Of a DNA stretch of 64,000 nucleotides, positions 51,116 to 59,679 are shown in pieces. The notes below the pieces were generated by a model. It made no database searches. It worked only from the letters and a program-made list of their open reading frames with translations, and was not told the origin of the DNA. The translations under genes and the position numbers were made by a program. This stretch comes from Oceanomicrobium pacificus (GTDB lineage: Bacteria; Pseudomonadota; Alphaproteobacteria; Rhodobacterales; Rhodobacteraceae), in the NCBI RefSeq assembly GCF_009833495.1, contig NZ_WUWG01000001.1, positions 496,001 to 560,000 on the forward strand, read 5' to 3'. Position 1 is the first letter of the stretch, and every line of letters starts with the position of its first letter.

Positions 51116-52705
51116 TCATTGGAGCCCGTGGTCTGCGCGCACAAGGTCGGCAGCCTTTTCCGCGATCATGATCGTGGCGGCATTGGTGTTGGAGGAGATG
51201 AGCGCGGGCATGATGGACGCATCCGCCACCCGCAGCCCGTCAATGCCACGGAAGCGCAGCGCGGTGTCGACGACCGCGGCATCATCGATGCCCATCCGGC
51301 AGGTGCCGACAGGATGGTGGTCGGTCTTTGCATGCGCGCAGGCATAGTCGAAATAGTCCGCATCCGTTCGCACATCCGGCCCCGGCAGGCGTTCCTGCTT
51401 CACGAACGGCGCCAGCCGTTTCTGGGCCATGATCTCCTGCGCGAGTTTCAACCCGCGGATGGCCATGTCACGGTCATACGGGTCCTGCCAGTAATTGGGG
51501 TCGATGAGCGGTGCTGCGGCGGGATCGGCGGATGCCAGCCGCACTGTGCCGCGCGAGCGCGGGCGCATGAAGGCTGAGTTGAGCGTGACCCCGCCGTCGG
51601 GCATGGCCGCGACACCTGCCTCGATCCCGGACCCGAGGCCGAGATGGAACTGGATGTCGGGCGAGCGTGCGTCCGGGTCGGCATACCAGAAGCCCCCCGT
51701 CTCGAAGAGGCTGGAGGCCACGGGACCGGACCGTGTGAAGATATATTGCAGTGCTGCCAGCGCAGACAGATGTGGTTTGGCAAACCGGTCGTATGTATGC
51801 GGGCCGGAACATTCGGCAATGACGAACAGGTCGAGATGGTCCTGCAGGTTCGACCCCACGGACGGCTGGTCGAAGCGCACCGGAATGTCGAGCGCCGACA
51901 GATGGTCCGCCGGCCCGATACCGGACAGCATCAGGAGTCGCGGGCTGCCAAACGCACCGGAGGAGAGGATCACCTCGCCGGTGGCGCGGACCACGCCGTC
52001 GCCGGCCAGTTCGACGCCGACGGCGCGGCCGTCCTCCACCACGATCCGCGCGACCTGGGCGCCGGTGCGGATCGTCAGGTTCGGCCGGTGCCGTGCGGGA
52101 CCAAGAAACGCCACGGCGGCAGACGAGCGGCGACGGTTGCGCTGGGTGAGCTGGTAATAGCCCACCCCATCCTGACTTTCGCCGGTCAGGTCGTGATTGC
52201 GCGGAATGCCGAGCGCGGCCGCGGCCTCGAAAAACGCCTCGCAGATCGGCAGCGGGGCTGCCGGCTGGCTGACGCCGAGCGGCCCGCCCGTGCCGTGATA
52301 GCGGTTGTCATGCGTGTCATTGTCTTCGGACTTGCGGAAATAGGGCAGCACGTCCTCATAACCCCAGCCCTCGCAGCCCATCTGCCGCCAATCGTCATAA
52401 TCCTGCGCGTTCCCGCGCGTGTAGATCTGCGCATTGATGGTCGAACCGCCGCCCAGAACCTTCGCCTGGGTGAAGGGGATCACCATGTCTTTCATGTGGC
52501 GCTGGGGGACTGTCTTCCAGCCCCAGCTGCCGATGCCCTTCGTCATTTTCGCGAAACCGGCAGGCAGGTGGTAGTAGGGATGCCGGTCGCGCGGTCCGGC
52601 CTCGAGTAGAAGCACGCGGGCCTCGGGCCGCTCCGACAGGCGCGCGGCCAGAACCGACCCGGCGGAGCCGCCGCCCACGATGATGAAATCATAATCCTGT
52701 GTCAC
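51116..52705 (-). CDS. GMC-family oxidoreductase
   Basis: A 529-residue flavin oxidoreductase of the glucose-methanol-choline family, similar in size to choline and alcohol dehydrogenases. FAD motif 'DFIIVGGGSAGSVLAARL' (residues 6-23), GMC signature 1 'LGGGSTINAQIYTRGNAQDY', signature 2 'SSGAFGSPRLLMLSGIGPAD', and the active-site His in 'TDHHPVGTCRMG' plus Asn in 'ISSNTNAATIMI'. It oxidises an alcohol group, probably of the imported carbohydrate. It lies 110 bp after the ABC ATPase gene and 37 bp before the FAD gene. Confidence 0.93.
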   Translation of the reverse strand: MTQDYDFIIVGGGSAGSVLAARLSERPEARVLLLEAGPRDRHPYYHLPAGFAKMTKGIGSWGWKTVPQRHMKDMVIPFTQAKVLGGGSTINAQIYTRGNAQDYDDWRQMGCEGWGYEDVLPYFRKSEDNDTHDNRYHGTGGPLGVSQPAAPLPICEAFFEAAAALGIPRNHDLTGESQDGVGYYQLTQRNRRRSSAAVAFLGPARHRPNLTIRTGAQVARIVVEDGRAVGVELAGDGVVRATGEVILSSGAFGSPRLLMLSGIGPADHLSALDIPVRFDQPSVGSNLQDHLDLFVIAECSGPHTYDRFAKPHLSALAALQYIFTRSGPVASSLFETGGFWYADPDARSPDIQFHLGLGSGIEAGVAAMPDGGVTLNSAFMRPRSRGTVRLASADPAAAPLIDPNYWQDPYDRDMAIRGLKLAQEIMAQKRLAPFVKQERLPGPDVRTDADYFDYACAHAKTDHHPVGTCRMGIDDAAVVDTALRFRGIDGLRVADASIMPALISSNTNAATIMIAEKAADLVRADHGLQ

Positions 52706-52815
52706 GCTCTGCGTTCCTGTCGTCGCCCTTCACCTGCCAGGCAGGATAGCCCTGCCTCCGGTGTCGCAGACAAGCCCCCTTCGCGGCAAGCCCGCGGCTG
52801 CGCAGCCATACCCGT

Positions 52816-54003
52816 TCAGGCGCCGCTCCCGTTGGCGACGGCAAGGGCCACGGGCGGGGCCGAGCCACTGGCTGCGGCATGGAAAATCGCCTCCTCGCTG
52901 TCCGGATCGAAAAGCACCACCGCGCGCGTGTCGACGTTGAGCGGCACCACCGTTCCGGGGCGCGCCGATGTGCGGGCGGAAAAGCGCGCGACCATTTCCT
53001 CCTCCCCTCCGGTGAGGTTCGACTGCAGCACCGCGATTGTGTCGGCGCCTGTCGGCTCCAGGATTTCGAGCGGCCATTCGATCTGCTGGTAGGTGCCGTC
53101 GCGGGTCTCCGATTCCGCATCCACCATGGCTTCGGGCCGCACGCCGATCACGACGCGTTTGCCGTCATAGCGGGCGGCAAGCGCATCGGGCACCGGCAGA
53201 TGCAGACTGACAGACCCGCCGTCGGGCCGGGTGATCCCGAGCGTCGCGCCACCGGCATCCGCCGCCAGCACCCCTTCCATGAAATTCATCGAGGGCGACC
53301 CCATGAACCCGGCCACGAACATGTTGGCAGGCAGGTTGTAGACGTCATCGGGCGCGCCGACTTGTTGCACCTCGCCGCCGCGCAGCACGACGATCTTGGT
53401 CGCCAGCGTCATGGCTTCGATCTGGTCATGGGTGACATAGACCATCGTCGTGCCGAGCGTCCGGTGCAGTTTCTTGATCTCGGTCCGCATCACGACGCGC
53501 AGTTTGGCGTCGAGGTTCGAGAGCGGCTCGTCGAACAGGAAGATTTGGGGATCGCGCACCAGCGCACGGCCCATCGCCACGCGCTGGCGCTGCCCGCCCG
53601 AGAGCTGCCGCGGCTTGCGGTCGAGATAGTCCGTCAGGTGCAGAAGCTCCGCCACACGTTCGGCCTCGGCCCGGCGGTCGGCCTTGCTGACGCCCCGCGC
53701 TTCGAGCGGAAAGGCGATGTTTTCCCACACGCTCAGGTTCGGGTAGAGCGCGTAGGTCTGGAACACCATGGCGATGTCGCGGTCCTTGGGGTGCAGCCCG
53801 CTCACGTCCCGCCCGTCGATCCGGATCTCGCCGCTGTCATTGGCCTGCAGTCCGGCAATCGCGTTCAGAAGCGTCGACTTCCCGCAGCCCGACGGCCCGA
53901 CAAGGACCAGGAATTCGCCATCCTCGGCCGCGATGTCGATGCCCTTGAGCACCTCCACCGATCCGAAGCTTTTGCGTACATTGACAATTTCAAGAGTAGC
54001 CAT
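52816..54003 (-). CDS. Sugar ABC transporter ATP-binding protein
   Basis: A 395-residue MalK/UgpC/MsmK-type ATPase. Walker A 'GPSGCGKSTLL', Q-loop 'MVFQTYALYPNLSVWENI', signature 'LSGGQRQRVAMGRAL', Walker B 'IFLFDEPLSNLDAKL', and H-loop 'VYVTHDQIEAMTL'. The C-terminal TOBE region begins about residue 235 and the protein has a longer Ala-rich tail than usual. Follows the permease gene by 3 bp. ATPases of this type often serve more than one importer. Confidence 0.94.
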   Translation of the reverse strand: MATLEIVNVRKSFGSVEVLKGIDIAAEDGEFLVLVGPSGCGKSTLLNAIAGLQANDSGEIRIDGRDVSGLHPKDRDIAMVFQTYALYPNLSVWENIAFPLEARGVSKADRRAEAERVAELLHLTDYLDRKPRQLSGGQRQRVAMGRALVRDPQIFLFDEPLSNLDAKLRVVMRTEIKKLHRTLGTTMVYVTHDQIEAMTLATKIVVLRGGEVQQVGAPDDVYNLPANMFVAGFMGSPSMNFMEGVLAADAGGATLGITRPDGGSVSLHLPVPDALAARYDGKRVVIGVRPEAMVDAESETRDGTYQQIEWPLEILEPTGADTIAVLQSNLTGGEEEMVARFSARTSARPGTVVPLNVDTRAVVLFDPDSEEAIFHAAASGSAPPVALAVANGSGA

Positions 54004-54006
54004 GGT

Positions 54007-54888
54007 TCAGCCCTTGACTGCGCCCGCCATCAGCCCGCGCAGGAAGTAACGTCCTGCGACAAGGTAGACAGCGAGGGTTGGAAGACCGGCGATAATGGCT
54101 GCCGCCATATCGACATTGTAGCGTTTGACCCCGTTCGCGACCTCGACGAAATTGTTGAGTGCAACCATGACCGTCGCGCTTTCCAGCTTGGTCATGGTGC
54201 TCGCGAACAGGAAATCGTTCCACGTGTTGGTGAACTGCCAGATGATGCTGACGATCATGATCGGCACCGAACTGGGCAGCGCGACCCGCCAGAAGAAGCG
54301 GAAATAGCCGATCCCGTCGATCTTGGCCGCATTCACCAGATCCATCGGGAAGCTGACGAAGAAGTTGCGGAAATAGAGCGTGGTGAAGGGCAGACCGTAG
54401 ACGATGTAGGTGAAGGTCAGCCCCACGAGCGAGGAAGACCAGCCGATCCAGCCAAGGAAGGAGGCCATCGGCAGGAGCACGATCTGGAACGGGATGAAGG
54501 CCCCGAAGAGCAGCAGCCCGAAGAAGAGCTCCGACCCTTTGAACCGCCAGAGCGAGAGCGCATAGCCGTTGAGCGCACCGATCGCGGTCGGGATGATCGT
54601 GGCCGCGGTGGAGGCGATGAGCGAATTCCACATGAAGGGCGCCATGCCCCGGCATTCCGTGCCGACGCAGGCATTGTTCCACGCCTCCGACCAGCCGTAG
54701 AAATCGAGTTTCTTCGGCAGGTTCATCAATCCGCCCGCAAGGATTTCCTCGAGGCTCTTCACCGAGGTGACGACCATCACGTAGAGCGGCGCGAGATAGA
54801 AAAGCATGAAGCCGATCAGCACCCCGTAGAGCGCCACGCGCAAAAGCCGGTCGGTCAGGCTGCGTTGGCCAAGCACAATATCGTTCAT
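54007..54888 (-). CDS. Sugar ABC transporter permease (MalG-type)
   Basis: A 293-residue CUT1 permease with six predicted helices. The ATPase-contact loop is 'VNAAKIDGIGYFRFFWRVAL'. The first periplasmic loop contains two Cys in 'WNNACVGTECRGM', which could form a disulfide. It ends with 'FLRGLMAGAVKG', the usual MalG-type tail. Overlaps the upstream permease gene by 4 bp (ATGA) and pairs with its product. Confidence 0.93.
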   Translation of the reverse strand: MNDIVLGQRSLTDRLLRVALYGVLIGFMLFYLAPLYVMVVTSVKSLEEILAGGLMNLPKKLDFYGWSEAWNNACVGTECRGMAPFMWNSLIASTAATIIPTAIGALNGYALSLWRFKGSELFFGLLLFGAFIPFQIVLLPMASFLGWIGWSSSLVGLTFTYIVYGLPFTTLYFRNFFVSFPMDLVNAAKIDGIGYFRFFWRVALPSSVPIMIVSIIWQFTNTWNDFLFASTMTKLESATVMVALNNFVEVANGVKRYNVDMAAAIIAGLPTLAVYLVAGRYFLRGLMAGAVKG

Positions 54889-55835
54889 GACGTGCGGCTC
54901 CGGTTGTGCGAGCGCAGCTCGCTGTAGAGATAGGGCACGATCACGGCCGCAATGGTGAAGAGCATCATCGTGGCGCTGGCCGCGCCGATCGCGATGCGGC
55001 TTCGGTCGAACGCATAGTCGTACATGAAGGTCGACGGCAGATCGGTGGCCGTGCCCGGCCCGCCATTGGTCAGCGCGATGACAAGGTCATAGCTCTTGAT
55101 GGCCATGTGCAGCAGGATCACGACGGCGGTGAAGAAGGCCGGGCGCAACTGCGGAATGATGATCCGGCGATAGATCCGCCATGTGCTGGCCCCGTCCATC
55201 ATCGCCGATTGCATGATCGAAGGGTCGATGCCGCGCAGCGACGCGAGAAATATCGCCATGATGAAGCCGGAACTTTGCCAGACGGCGGCCAGAACGACCG
55301 TGTAGATCGCCCTGTCGCGCCGCACGAGCCAGTCGAATTGCGCCTCCACGAAACCCCAGTCATGCAGGAGCGATTCGATCCCCAGCCCGGGGTTCAGGAT
55401 CCATTTCCATGCCGTCCCGGTCACGATGAAGCTGAGCGCCATCGGGTAGAGGATCACCGTGCGGATCGTGCCTTCATGCCGGATGCGCTGGTCGAGCAGG
55501 ATCGCAAGGACCAGCCCGATCACGGTCGCGATGGCGATGAAAAGGCCCGAGAAAACGAAGAGATTGTTGACCGCGATGCCCCAGCGGCGCATCGACCAGA
55601 GCTTCACCCACTGCTCGAACCCCACGAACGTGTAGTCGGGGATGAGCTTCGATGCGCTCATAGACGTATAGATCGTCAGCGCGATGAACCCGTAGATGAA
55701 CACCGCACCGAGGATGCCCGTGGGCAGGAGCGTCAGCCAGGGCAGGTTGCGGCCGACCCATGTTGTGCCCGTGCGCAGGGTCCGGGGCTTCGGGGCCGCT
55801 TTTGCCGCGGCCGGGAGATGCTCAGAAATTGCCAT
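54885..55835 (-). CDS. Sugar ABC transporter permease (MalF/UgpA-type)
   Basis: A 316-residue CUT1 permease with six helices (first about residues 33-57). ATPase-contact loop 'MQSAMMDGASTWRIYRRIII'. It follows the binding-protein gene after a 108-bp gap with a hairpin at 55909. Pairs with the MalG-type protein. Substrate a carbohydrate by family. Confidence 0.93.
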   Translation of the reverse strand: MAISEHLPAAAKAAPKPRTLRTGTTWVGRNLPWLTLLPTGILGAVFIYGFIALTIYTSMSASKLIPDYTFVGFEQWVKLWSMRRWGIAVNNLFVFSGLFIAIATVIGLVLAILLDQRIRHEGTIRTVILYPMALSFIVTGTAWKWILNPGLGIESLLHDWGFVEAQFDWLVRRDRAIYTVVLAAVWQSSGFIMAIFLASLRGIDPSIMQSAMMDGASTWRIYRRIIIPQLRPAFFTAVVILLHMAIKSYDLVIALTNGGPGTATDLPSTFMYDYAFDRSRIAIGAASATMMLFTIAAVIVPYLYSELRSHNRSRTS

Positions 55836-55908
55836 TGTCCGTGCTTCGCTGGAAAGTCGTGAACCGGACCAGCGCGCCTAGGGAACCGCACCGGCCCGGT
55901 CAGGAGAA

Positions 55909-55932
55909 GGGCGCCGCAGGAGGGCGGCGCCC
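55909..55932. other. Hairpin after the solute-binding-protein gene
   Basis: GGGCGCCGC and GCGGCGCCC form a 9-bp stem with a 6-nt loop, 11 bp after the binding-protein stop on the leftward transcript. It is placed like the hairpins at 16051 and 46450 and probably protects the upstream message. Confidence 0.6.
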
Positions 55933-55943
55933 CGGGGGAAGCG

Positions 55944-57206
55944 TCAGAGGCTGTCGAGCCCGTCGATCAGGATCTCGATCCCTTCATCGACGCTCATGTC
56001 GGGCGTGTTGACGAATTCCGACAGCGTGTCACGGAAGACACCTTGCACGTCGCTGCGCGCCGAATGGGCGAAGCCGAGCGAGGCGACAAGGCCGCCGCGC
56101 GCATTGGCCCGTTCGGCCCGCGCGATCGAGTCGCGGGTGCAATCGTCCCAGTCGGCATTGTCCACATCGGTCCGGACCGGCAGCCCGTTCTTGATCAGAC
56201 TGAAATCATGCTGGAACTGCTGCTCCATGACGGCGGAGGCAAAAGCCTGCTGCGCGGCATTGTCGGCTTCGCCCTCGATCTTGGGGAAGAAGAAGAAGTC
56301 GGCCAGCCAGACAAACATGTCGTTGGATCCGGGCGTCGGGAAACAGATGAAATCCACACCGGCTTGCTGGCCCTGCGCCACGCGCCAGCCCTTGGCCCAG
56401 TCGCCCATCCAGGACATGGCCGCCTCGCCGTTCAGGACCATGGCCTGAGCCTGGGTCCATTCGCGGCCCGGCGAGCCTTCGTCGAGCTGCTGGGAATACC
56501 AGCGCAGGCGCTCCATCGCCTCGCGGAACATCGGCCCTTCGAGGGTTTCACGATCCTGCTCGAACGCCACCTTGCGGTAGAAGTCTGGGTCGTCGAAGCT
56601 GACAAGGATACCGTCGAAGATCGCCGTGTCCTGCCAGGGCTGTCCGCCATGGGCAATGGGCGTGATGCCGGCCGCCTTGAAGGTTTCGGCCGCGGCGACA
56701 AGCTCGTCCCAAGTCTGCGGCACGGCCACGCCATGTTCGTCGAAAATCGCCTTGTTGCCCCAGACCCAGTTGATCTGCGACCAGACGGCGGGCACGGCCA
56801 CGGTGCTGCCATCCACATTCATGAACGGGTGCAGCGGCTCGGGCACCAGGTCGTACCAGCCCTCTTCCTCGGCCAGAGCGGTCAGATCGCCCAGAATGCC
56901 GGTCTCGGCCCATTCGTTCACCTCGGTGCCGAGCGCCTGCATCACTGCCGGCGGATCGCCGGCCTGCACGCGGGTGCGGAAGAGCGTGCGCGCGTTGGTG
57001 CCCGCGCCGCCGGCCGAGGCCGCGTCGATCCATTCGATGCCCTGGGCTTCGATGTTGCTGCGCAGAAGTTCGATCCCGGCCAGTTCTCCGCCCGATGTCC
57101 ACCAGTGGATGATGTCGAGCTTGCCCTCGGCCATGGCGCTCGTCGCAGCGCTCAGGGCGATGGTGCCGGATGCGATAAGCGCGGTGGTTGTCCGCAAGAA
57201 TTTCAT
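55944..57206 (-). CDS. Sugar ABC transporter substrate-binding protein
   Basis: A 420-residue family-1 solute-binding protein. Signal peptide about residues 1-24 ('MKFLRTTTALIASGTIALSA', cleavage after AMA). Features: 'IIHWWTSGGELAGIELLRSN', 'IAHGGQPWQDTAIFDGILVS', 'NGEAAMSWMGDWAKGW' and 'FVWLADFFFFPKIEGEADNA', common in glucose/xylose-type binders of Proteobacteria (GtsA-like). ATG 57206 follows GGGAGGA. First gene of the operon that runs to 48985; a TTGACA promoter overlapped by a LacI-type operator lies just upstream. Confidence 0.93.
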   Translation of the reverse strand: MKFLRTTTALIASGTIALSAATSAMAEGKLDIIHWWTSGGELAGIELLRSNIEAQGIEWIDAASAGGAGTNARTLFRTRVQAGDPPAVMQALGTEVNEWAETGILGDLTALAEEEGWYDLVPEPLHPFMNVDGSTVAVPAVWSQINWVWGNKAIFDEHGVAVPQTWDELVAAAETFKAAGITPIAHGGQPWQDTAIFDGILVSFDDPDFYRKVAFEQDRETLEGPMFREAMERLRWYSQQLDEGSPGREWTQAQAMVLNGEAAMSWMGDWAKGWRVAQGQQAGVDFICFPTPGSNDMFVWLADFFFFPKIEGEADNAAQQAFASAVMEQQFQHDFSLIKNGLPVRTDVDNADWDDCTRDSIARAERANARGGLVASLGFAHSARSDVQGVFRDTLSEFVNTPDMSVDEGIEILIDGLDSL

Positions 57207-57242
57207 TTTGTCCTCCCGTTGGTCGTCGCCGCAATGGCGCGA

Positions 57243-57255
57243 TAAAACGTTTAAA
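57243..57255. promoter_or_regulatory. LacI-type operator over the ABC importer promoter
   Basis: TAAAACGTTTAAA, a near-perfect palindrome, overlaps the -10 box of the importer promoter. It resembles the TRAP promoter sites. The LacI gene at 57531 is the likely repressor, with the 47880 paralogue as possible second binder. Confidence 0.75.
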
Positions 57256-57278
57256 CAACTGAGTCGGATTTCTGTCAA
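57250..57278 (-). promoter_or_regulatory. Promoter of the sugar ABC importer / GMC operon
   Basis: On the minus strand a perfect TTGACA (57273-57278) and TTTAAA (57250-57255) are 17 bp apart. The operator above overlaps the -10 box. Confidence 0.7.
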
Positions 57279-57454
57279 GCCGCATTGAGCACCGCGATCG
57301 GGCCAGGAAACGCGGCCAGCGAGGCTGCGCGTAGCATTTCCGGCACAGAAAGCGCTTATTTTAAAGTGGGTATGGCAACCCCCGAACGCACAGGCGCGGA
57401 TTGGGGTGATGGCCAAGACCAAGCCTGACGCAGGCTGGTCAAAGGCAGCAATGC

Positions 57455-57477
57455 GATAAAATGGTTAAATCGTTTGA
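57455..57477. promoter_or_regulatory. Second LacI-type operator region of the ABC importer
   Basis: Two overlapping imperfect sites, ATAAAATGGTTAAAT and TTAAATCGTTTGA, about 215-225 bp from the main operator and close to the end of the LacI gene. The layout mirrors the one at 47608/47850. No gene is seen in 57207-57530. Confidence 0.5.
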
Positions 57478-57530
57478 TCGAATCTATGGGTTAGATCGCT
57501 CCGCGACGAATCCTCCGCGAGGAGCGCCAG

Positions 57531-58550
57531 TCAACTGTCAGCGACAGACCCGGTCGACTTGCGCAGGATGAGTTTGGGCGAGAGATAGACCCGCTCGGCC
57601 GCAACCGACGGGTCGGCGATCCGGTCGAGCAACGCGCGGGCGGACCGCCCGCCGACCGCACGCGGGAACAGCTCCACCGTTGTCAGCGGCGGCGACCATG
57701 CTGCCGCTTCCGGCACATTGTCAAAGCCGACGATGGACACATCCACCCCGACCTTCAGCCCCCGCTCCGCCACGGCGGCAAAGGCCCCGACAGCGACACT
57801 GTCGTTGAAACAGACGATCGCGGTCGGCGGCCTGTCCGCATCGAGCAGCCGCCCGGCCGCAGCGACCCCGAAAGTCTGTGTGGCCGCGCCCGATATGTCC
57901 CGTTCGGACGGCAAATCAGCCCCTGCCGAGGCCATGGCACTGCGCACGCCCTCAAGACGGCGCATCCGGTTGATGTTCGCCGCCTCGCCGCCGATGAAGC
58001 CGATCTCGCGGTGGCCGAGATCCACCAGATGCTGACCCGCGATCTGGCCGCCCTGCAAATTGTCGAACCCGACGAAATCCGCGTCGAAATCCTGCACGTC
58101 GCGGACGCAGAGCACATAGGGGATGCCCCGCTCGCGGATGAGCGCGAAACTTTGCGCATCCGATCCGGTCACCGCGCTGATGATGAAGCCGGCGACACCC
58201 TGCCCGATCATCGTCTCGATGACCTTCTGCTGCCGCGACAGGTCCTCGCCGGTGTTGGCCATGACCGGCAGGAACCCCTTGGCGGAAGCCTCCTTTTCCA
58301 CATCCGCCGACAGTTCGGCGAAAAACGGGTTGGAGATGTCGTTGACGATGAGCCCGATCAGAAGCGAGCGGCCGGAGCGCAGGCGCGAGGCGCTCTTGTT
58401 CGGGATGAAGCCCAGCGCGGCCACGGATTTGTGCACCTGCCGCTGCGTTGCCTCCGAAATGCGCCCCTTGTCGTTGAGCACCAGCGAGACGGTGGCCACG
58501 GATACGCCGGCATGATCGGCCACGTCTTTGATACTGACACGCTTTTTCAT
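57531..58550 (-). CDS. LacI-family transcriptional regulator (second paralogue)
   Basis: A 339-residue LacI regulator. DNA-binding head 'VSIKDVADHAGVSVATVSLV' (residues 4-23), followed by 'LRSGRSLLIGLIVNDISNPF', which is identical in the 47880 paralogue, and 'GQGVAGFIISAVTGSD'. Differences concentrate in the ligand-binding core, so the two may sense different sugars while binding similar DNA. It is placed between its two probable targets, the ABC importer operon to the left and the SDR operon to the right, with candidate sites on both sides. Confidence 0.94.
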   Translation of the reverse strand: MKKRVSIKDVADHAGVSVATVSLVLNDKGRISEATQRQVHKSVAALGFIPNKSASRLRSGRSLLIGLIVNDISNPFFAELSADVEKEASAKGFLPVMANTGEDLSRQQKVIETMIGQGVAGFIISAVTGSDAQSFALIRERGIPYVLCVRDVQDFDADFVGFDNLQGGQIAGQHLVDLGHREIGFIGGEAANINRMRRLEGVRSAMASAGADLPSERDISGAATQTFGVAAAGRLLDADRPPTAIVCFNDSVAVGAFAAVAERGLKVGVDVSIVGFDNVPEAAAWSPPLTTVELFPRAVGGRSARALLDRIADPSVAAERVYLSPKLILRKSTGSVADS

Positions 58551-58650
58551 CGCTTAACTGTTACGGCGCGACCGGCCGCCGCACAAGTCCGGCGGTAACA
58601 GGCGCCGCACGGCCAGGTCGGGCAGAGGTCCGAATCGCGGGATCGATCGA

Positions 58651-58663
58651 TAAAACAATTTAG
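58651..58663. promoter_or_regulatory. Candidate LacI-type operator
   Basis: TAAAACAATTTAG, about 100 bp upstream of the LacI start codon in the divergent region 58551-58881. It resembles the other sites but is less symmetric at the centre. It may regulate the LacI gene. Confidence 0.4.
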
Positions 58664-58796
58664 TGAATTATGGGCCGTTTCGGTTGCGAGTCTCGAATTC
58701 GCCAAAGCCTCAACAGCTCAGGCATTCTGCAAAAGTCCCGCAATTGCAGTCTACAGAGCGTGCCGCGCACCTGGAGATCAATTCTAGACTGGATTG

Positions 58797-58810
58797 ATTA
58801 ATCGTTTAAG
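58797..58810. promoter_or_regulatory. Candidate LacI-type operator before the SDR operon
   Basis: ATTAATCGTTTAAG carries the palindrome TTAATCGTTTAA (58798-58809), about 75 bp before the SDR start codon. It probably places the SDR / acyl-CoA dehydrogenase operon under the same LacI control as the importer. Confidence 0.5.
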
Positions 58811-58881
58811 TCTATGCAGGGAAAAACCACAACAGACAGGCGCGCCGGGAAACGGTGCGACATCGGGAAGGAAACGGAACC

Positions 58882-59637
58882 ATGGGACGGCTGGACGGAA
58901 AACGTGTGCTCTTCACCGGTGGAGCGACCAATATCGGCCGCGCGACGGTGGAGGCTTTTGTCGCCGAAGGGGCCCGCGTGGTCATCGGCGACGTGAACGC
59001 CGCGGACGGGCAGGCCCTTGCGGACAGTCTTGGCCTGAACGCGCATTTCCTGCCCGTCGACGTGGCCGGGGAAGAGGCGATCCGCCGCTTCGTCGACGAT
59101 GGTGTCGCCTGGCTTGGCGGTCTTGACGTGCTCTGCCAGAATGCCGGCCTGCAGCGCGCCGGACCGACCGACAGCTTCGATGTCGAGACATGGGACCGGA
59201 TTTTCGCCATCAACATCCGCGCCCAGTTCCTTGGCGCCAAACATGCAATCCCGCATCTGCGCGCCCACGGACAGGGTGGCGCGATCGTCAACATGTCGTC
59301 CAACGCGGGCAAACGCGGCGGCGCGGGTCTGGCGGCCTACTGTTCTTCCAAGGGCGCGGTCGTTGCCTTCACCAATGCGCTTGCATTGGAACTGGCGCCC
59401 GACAATATCCGCGTCAACGCGCTCTGCCCCGGTTGGGTCGACACGCAGTTCAACGCCGCCGCCATCGCCAATCTCGGCGGGACCGAGGCGCAGATGGCCG
59501 CGATCGCGCAAGGCGTGCCACTCGGCCGGCAAGCCCGACCCGAGGAGATCGCGCCGCTCTACGTCTATCTTGCCTCCGACGAATCCGCTTTCATGACGGG
59601 GCAGGCCCTGCTCATCGACGGCGGCGCGCACAATTGA
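58882..59637 (+). CDS. SDR-family oxidoreductase
   Basis: A 251-residue classical short-chain dehydrogenase/reductase. Cofactor motif 'TGGATNIGRAT' (TGxxxxIG, residues 12-22), 'CQNAG' in place of the common NNAG, and active site Ser in 'NMSSNAGKRG' with Tyr-x3-Lys in 'LAAYCSSKGAVV'. The end 'DESAFMTGQALLIDGGAHN' is the usual C-terminal signature. I start at ATG 58882, behind AAGGAA. Probably oxidises or reduces a sugar or hydroxy acid. First gene of a three-gene rightward operon. Confidence 0.93.
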   Translation: MGRLDGKRVLFTGGATNIGRATVEAFVAEGARVVIGDVNAADGQALADSLGLNAHFLPVDVAGEEAIRRFVDDGVAWLGGLDVLCQNAGLQRAGPTDSFDVETWDRIFAINIRAQFLGAKHAIPHLRAHGQGGAIVNMSSNAGKRGGAGLAAYCSSKGAVVAFTNALALELAPDNIRVNALCPGWVDTQFNAAAIANLGGTEAQMAAIAQGVPLGRQARPEEIAPLYVYLASDESAFMTGQALLIDGGAHN

Positions 59638-59679
59638 GCGCCGCCCTGACCCGACGACCCATGCCCGACAGGTGAACGA

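Noticed and set aside
48952-51171. 739-codon plus-strand open frame opposite the FAD oxidoreductase
   Set aside because: Antisense shadow; the minus strand shows clear FAD-binding motifs.
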